This document shows, piece by piece, positions 40,571 to 42,325 of a stretch of DNA of 42,325 nucleotides. Below the pieces are notes generated by a model. It had not been told where the DNA came from. It worked only from the letters and a program-made list of their open reading frames with translations, and did no database searches. This DNA comes from an uncultured Candidatus Melainabacteria bacterium (GTDB lineage: Bacteria > Cyanobacteriota > Vampirovibrionia > Gastranaerophilales > Gastranaerophilaceae): the NCBI GenBank assembly GCA_949741915.1, contig CATJOM010000083.1, positions 1 through 42,325 of the forward strand, given 5' to 3'. Both the position numbers and the translations under genes were made by a program. Each line of letters opens with the position of its first letter. Position 1 is the first letter of the stretch.

Positions 40571-41282
40571 ATTATTACACGTGCAGATTTCATTTTTTGC
40601 CTCGTGCGAAAGAATGAGTACAAAAGCATACATAGTCTCGATTTCAGAATTTTTGCACGAGTAAAACATCTATATTTCAAGCATCTTAGTGTTTTTTACC
40701 AAGGTCTGCACAAAGGACTTATGACAAAACCCTTGTACTATCTGCCTTTTAGTAACTTGCACGCTGGTGAAAAGCAAAACATACTCTATGGGCTCATTTT
40801 CACCTTATTATTTAAAAGCGCAAACTAACACATGCCTAAAATATTTGTCCATAAAGCATTTAAGGCTATTGCACGCTTTAAAAGCATGATATATGCAGAA
40901 TAGAGGCTAAATACAGTAAAAAATTCAAAAATTACGACTGAAATCCAGTATTTATAAGGCTTTAAGAAATTTAAAAAAGCTTATATTGCCATGTATAAAT
41001 GATTTACACGTATTAAAAATTCAAAAATGCACAAACTACAAGGCTTGCGCCACTAAAAGCTCTACTATGAAAACAAAAATTGTTACAATGTTTAACACCG
41101 CAATGCCTGTATTGCAATAATATCAAGCTTTTTAGCCATTTGCACGCTAAAAAGAGCAAATTCATCTAAAAATTATTGAATATTCCAACAAGTTTAACTC
41201 ATACAATTATCATTTGTACTAACAATATAATATAAAACTTTTTGTTGCGGACACAAAATTCCAAATTTACAAAAAACGAATA
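40571..41282. other. Gene-free stretch with TTGCACGCT words
   Basis: No convincing gene is seen in about 700 bases. The nine-base word TTGCACGCT occurs at 40757, 40869 and 41140, with TTGCACGAG at 40653, each followed within 12 bases by an AGC. An 87-codon frame at 40565 has an unlikely composition and no start signal. This may be a decayed region or binding sites of unknown meaning. Confidence 0.4.
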
Positions 41283-41319
41283 GAAAAAGGGACGCTTAAA
41301 GGTTACAAAAAAGCGTCCC
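41283..41319 (-). terminator. Terminator of the glycine-rich protein gene
   Basis: GGGACGCTT and AAGCGTCCC (41289-41297, 41311-41319) form a nine-base stem. On the minus strand it is followed by TTTTTC, about 125 bases past the 41446 stop. Confidence 0.75.
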
Positions 41320-41445
41320 AGAAAAGTTGTTTATCGTAAATTTTATTAAGACCTGTTGATATATTTTTATATCATGCTATCAAACCTTGTTTGGGCTAAT
41401 TAACATATACTCCCAACCCGCACAAGAGCCCAAGCGCAAATGCTT

Positions 41446-42324
41446 TTACTCCCACCACTCAAGTATTATCTTTCCATTAGAACCATTGCCTCCTTTGGTT
41501 GGGTTGTTTGTGATGTTTGATTGAGAGGAAGATGATACTTGTCCTAAGTCTCTTATGCTGCTTCCTCCACCACCAGATGCATAGTTATTCTCTGTCATTG
41601 CATCTTTACCATTAGAGTTATCTCCTGTATCTAATATTCCGCCATTGCCTCCTTCTCCTTTGAATTCTTTCTTTGTTTCTTTTCCTTCTTTATCTATTAT
41701 TGTGAGTGTATATCCAATGAAGTTTCCTCCATTTCCTCCTGTTGTATTGATACCATCATTTCCTTTATTTCCTTTTATACATCTTTTATTATCCTTGGTG
41801 TAGTCTTTTATTGTGCTTCCATTACCGAATGTACATATTTTAGTATTAGATGTATCTCCATACATTCCTGGAACTACTCCTCCTTTGCCATTGATTAGAG
41901 GATTATTGGTTGTATTATCCATAGCATTAGATGGATTATATGAAGGGTTAATGGATACACTGTATCCTCCATTACCTCCTCTTACATTGATATCTCCGAA
42001 TGATGTATCTCCACCTTTCTTAGAATTAACTAATGTATTATTAGATACATATGCTCCTTTGCCACCTTTTCCTATTCTTATCTTTATTGTTTGATTAGCT
42101 TTTGCTTGTATGCTGTATGTAAATATGTTTCCACTGGCGCCGCCTCCGGCTGCGCCTGTTGATGCTAATTTATATACACTATTAGCTGTATCCCAATATT
42201 TATTCCAACTTATTCTTGCATAACCTCCACTACCAGATCCTCCATTAGCAAGTCCATATCCTCCACCTCCTCCACATCCATAGCCAGATGCATTCTTACC
42301 ATTAGGTGATGATGCTGTTCCTCC
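41446..42324 (-). CDS. Glycine-rich surface-type protein, N-terminus beyond window
   Basis: The frame is open from the right edge to the TAA at 41446, giving the last 292 residues. An internal ATG at 41922 is not the start. The sequence is full of GG, GNGG and GGGG clusters between short beta segments (e.g. YSIQAKANQTIKIRIGKGGKGAYVSN, IIDKEGKETKKEFKGEGGNGG) and ends ILEWWE. This recalls glycine-rich domains in pilin-like, adhesin or tail-fibre proteins with polyglycine-type sandwiches. It is probably exported; the anchoring N-terminus is not visible. It has its own terminator. Confidence 0.8.
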   Translation of the reverse strand, partial: GGTASSPNGKNASGYGCGGGGGYGLANGGSGSGGYARISWNKYWDTANSVYKLASTGAAGGGASGNIFTYSIQAKANQTIKIRIGKGGKGAYVSNNTLVNSKKGGDTSFGDINVRGGNGGYSVSINPSYNPSNAMDNTTNNPLINGKGGVVPGMYGDTSNTKICTFGNGSTIKDYTKDNKRCIKGNKGNDGINTTGGNGGNFIGYTLTIIDKEGKETKKEFKGEGGNGGILDTGDNSNGKDAMTENNYASGGGGSSIRDLGQVSSSSQSNITNNPTKGGNGSNGKIILEWWE

Positions 42325-42325
42325 A

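Noticed and set aside
40565-40828. 87-codon plus-strand frame after rnhC
   Set aside because: No ribosome site, biased composition and no resemblance to a protein family.
41813-42094. 93-codon plus-strand frame
   Set aside because: Proline/leucine-rich antisense shadow of the glycine-rich gene.

Overview
The window is AT-rich bacterial DNA using the standard code. It most resembles a gut-type non-photosynthetic cyanobacterial lineage (Melainabacteria/Vampirovibrionia, e.g. Gastranaerophilales). The best clue is the tmRNA: its tag reading frame starts ANKINAKFENN, continues NIVAPAF and ends GRKAVMAA, close in style to cyanobacterial tags of the ANNIV...AA type. This taxonomic call is an inference from the tag, base composition and gene content.

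Layout. Positions 1-6241 look like chromosomal core: a small helical protein, a pyruvate/indolepyruvate decarboxylase-type ThDP enzyme, a membrane-anchored PH/GRAM-like protein, an orphan DNA methyltransferase, a phosphoglucomutase/phosphomannomutase and, divergent from it, prephenate dehydratase (pheA). The tmRNA gene ssrA lies at 6508-6911. From its 3' end to a tRNA-His(GTG) at 39435-39511 there are about 32.5 kb of accessory DNA. Core sequence resumes with ribonuclease HIII (rnhC), and the window ends inside a glycine-rich surface-type protein on the minus strand.

The accessory region is a stack of modules. (a) 7081-10728: remnant of a Mu-like transposon/prophage with MuA-type DDE transposase, MuB-type ATPase, a free-standing integrase core-binding domain and a terminase-small-subunit-like protein; its front carries exactly 10-bp-phased TTTTGCACT repeats in two opposed clusters, and a GC-rich multi-stem element sits between ATPase and integrase-like gene. 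(b) 10831-12626: minus-strand small proteins. (c) 12811-23811: a type I restriction-modification operon (half-HsdS-like gene, hsdM, RhuM, KTSC protein, membrane protein, hsdS, TIGR04141/DUF6119-like protein, hsdR, YgjP-like metallopeptidase) with its own promoter and terminator, followed by a paralogue of the internal membrane protein. (d) 24316-28657: minus-strand block with large serine recombinase, DUF2924, a small protein, DUF5681 and a ParB-domain/DNA-methylase fusion. (e) 28833-33372: zinc-ribbon protein, XRE regulator, a hinge-less SMC-like head gene with a frameshift, a PD-(D/E)XK nuclease, a separate gene that is only an SMC hinge domain, and a WG-repeat protein. (f) 33398-38279: WYL regulator, VPA1262-like protein with a PLD-type C-terminus, a second PLD-like gene broken at an A8 run, and a 595-residue all-helical protein. 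(g) 38280-39310: iteron-like repeats, a serine recombinase tail fragment and a broken gene.

Genes from 29602 to 38279 are closely spaced on one strand and read as one or two operons. The most novel candidates are the dismembered SMC (head, nuclease, free hinge) and the WYL-headed PLD/helical-protein cassette; both look like genome-defence or mobile-DNA-control systems, but their function is inferred from domains and context only.
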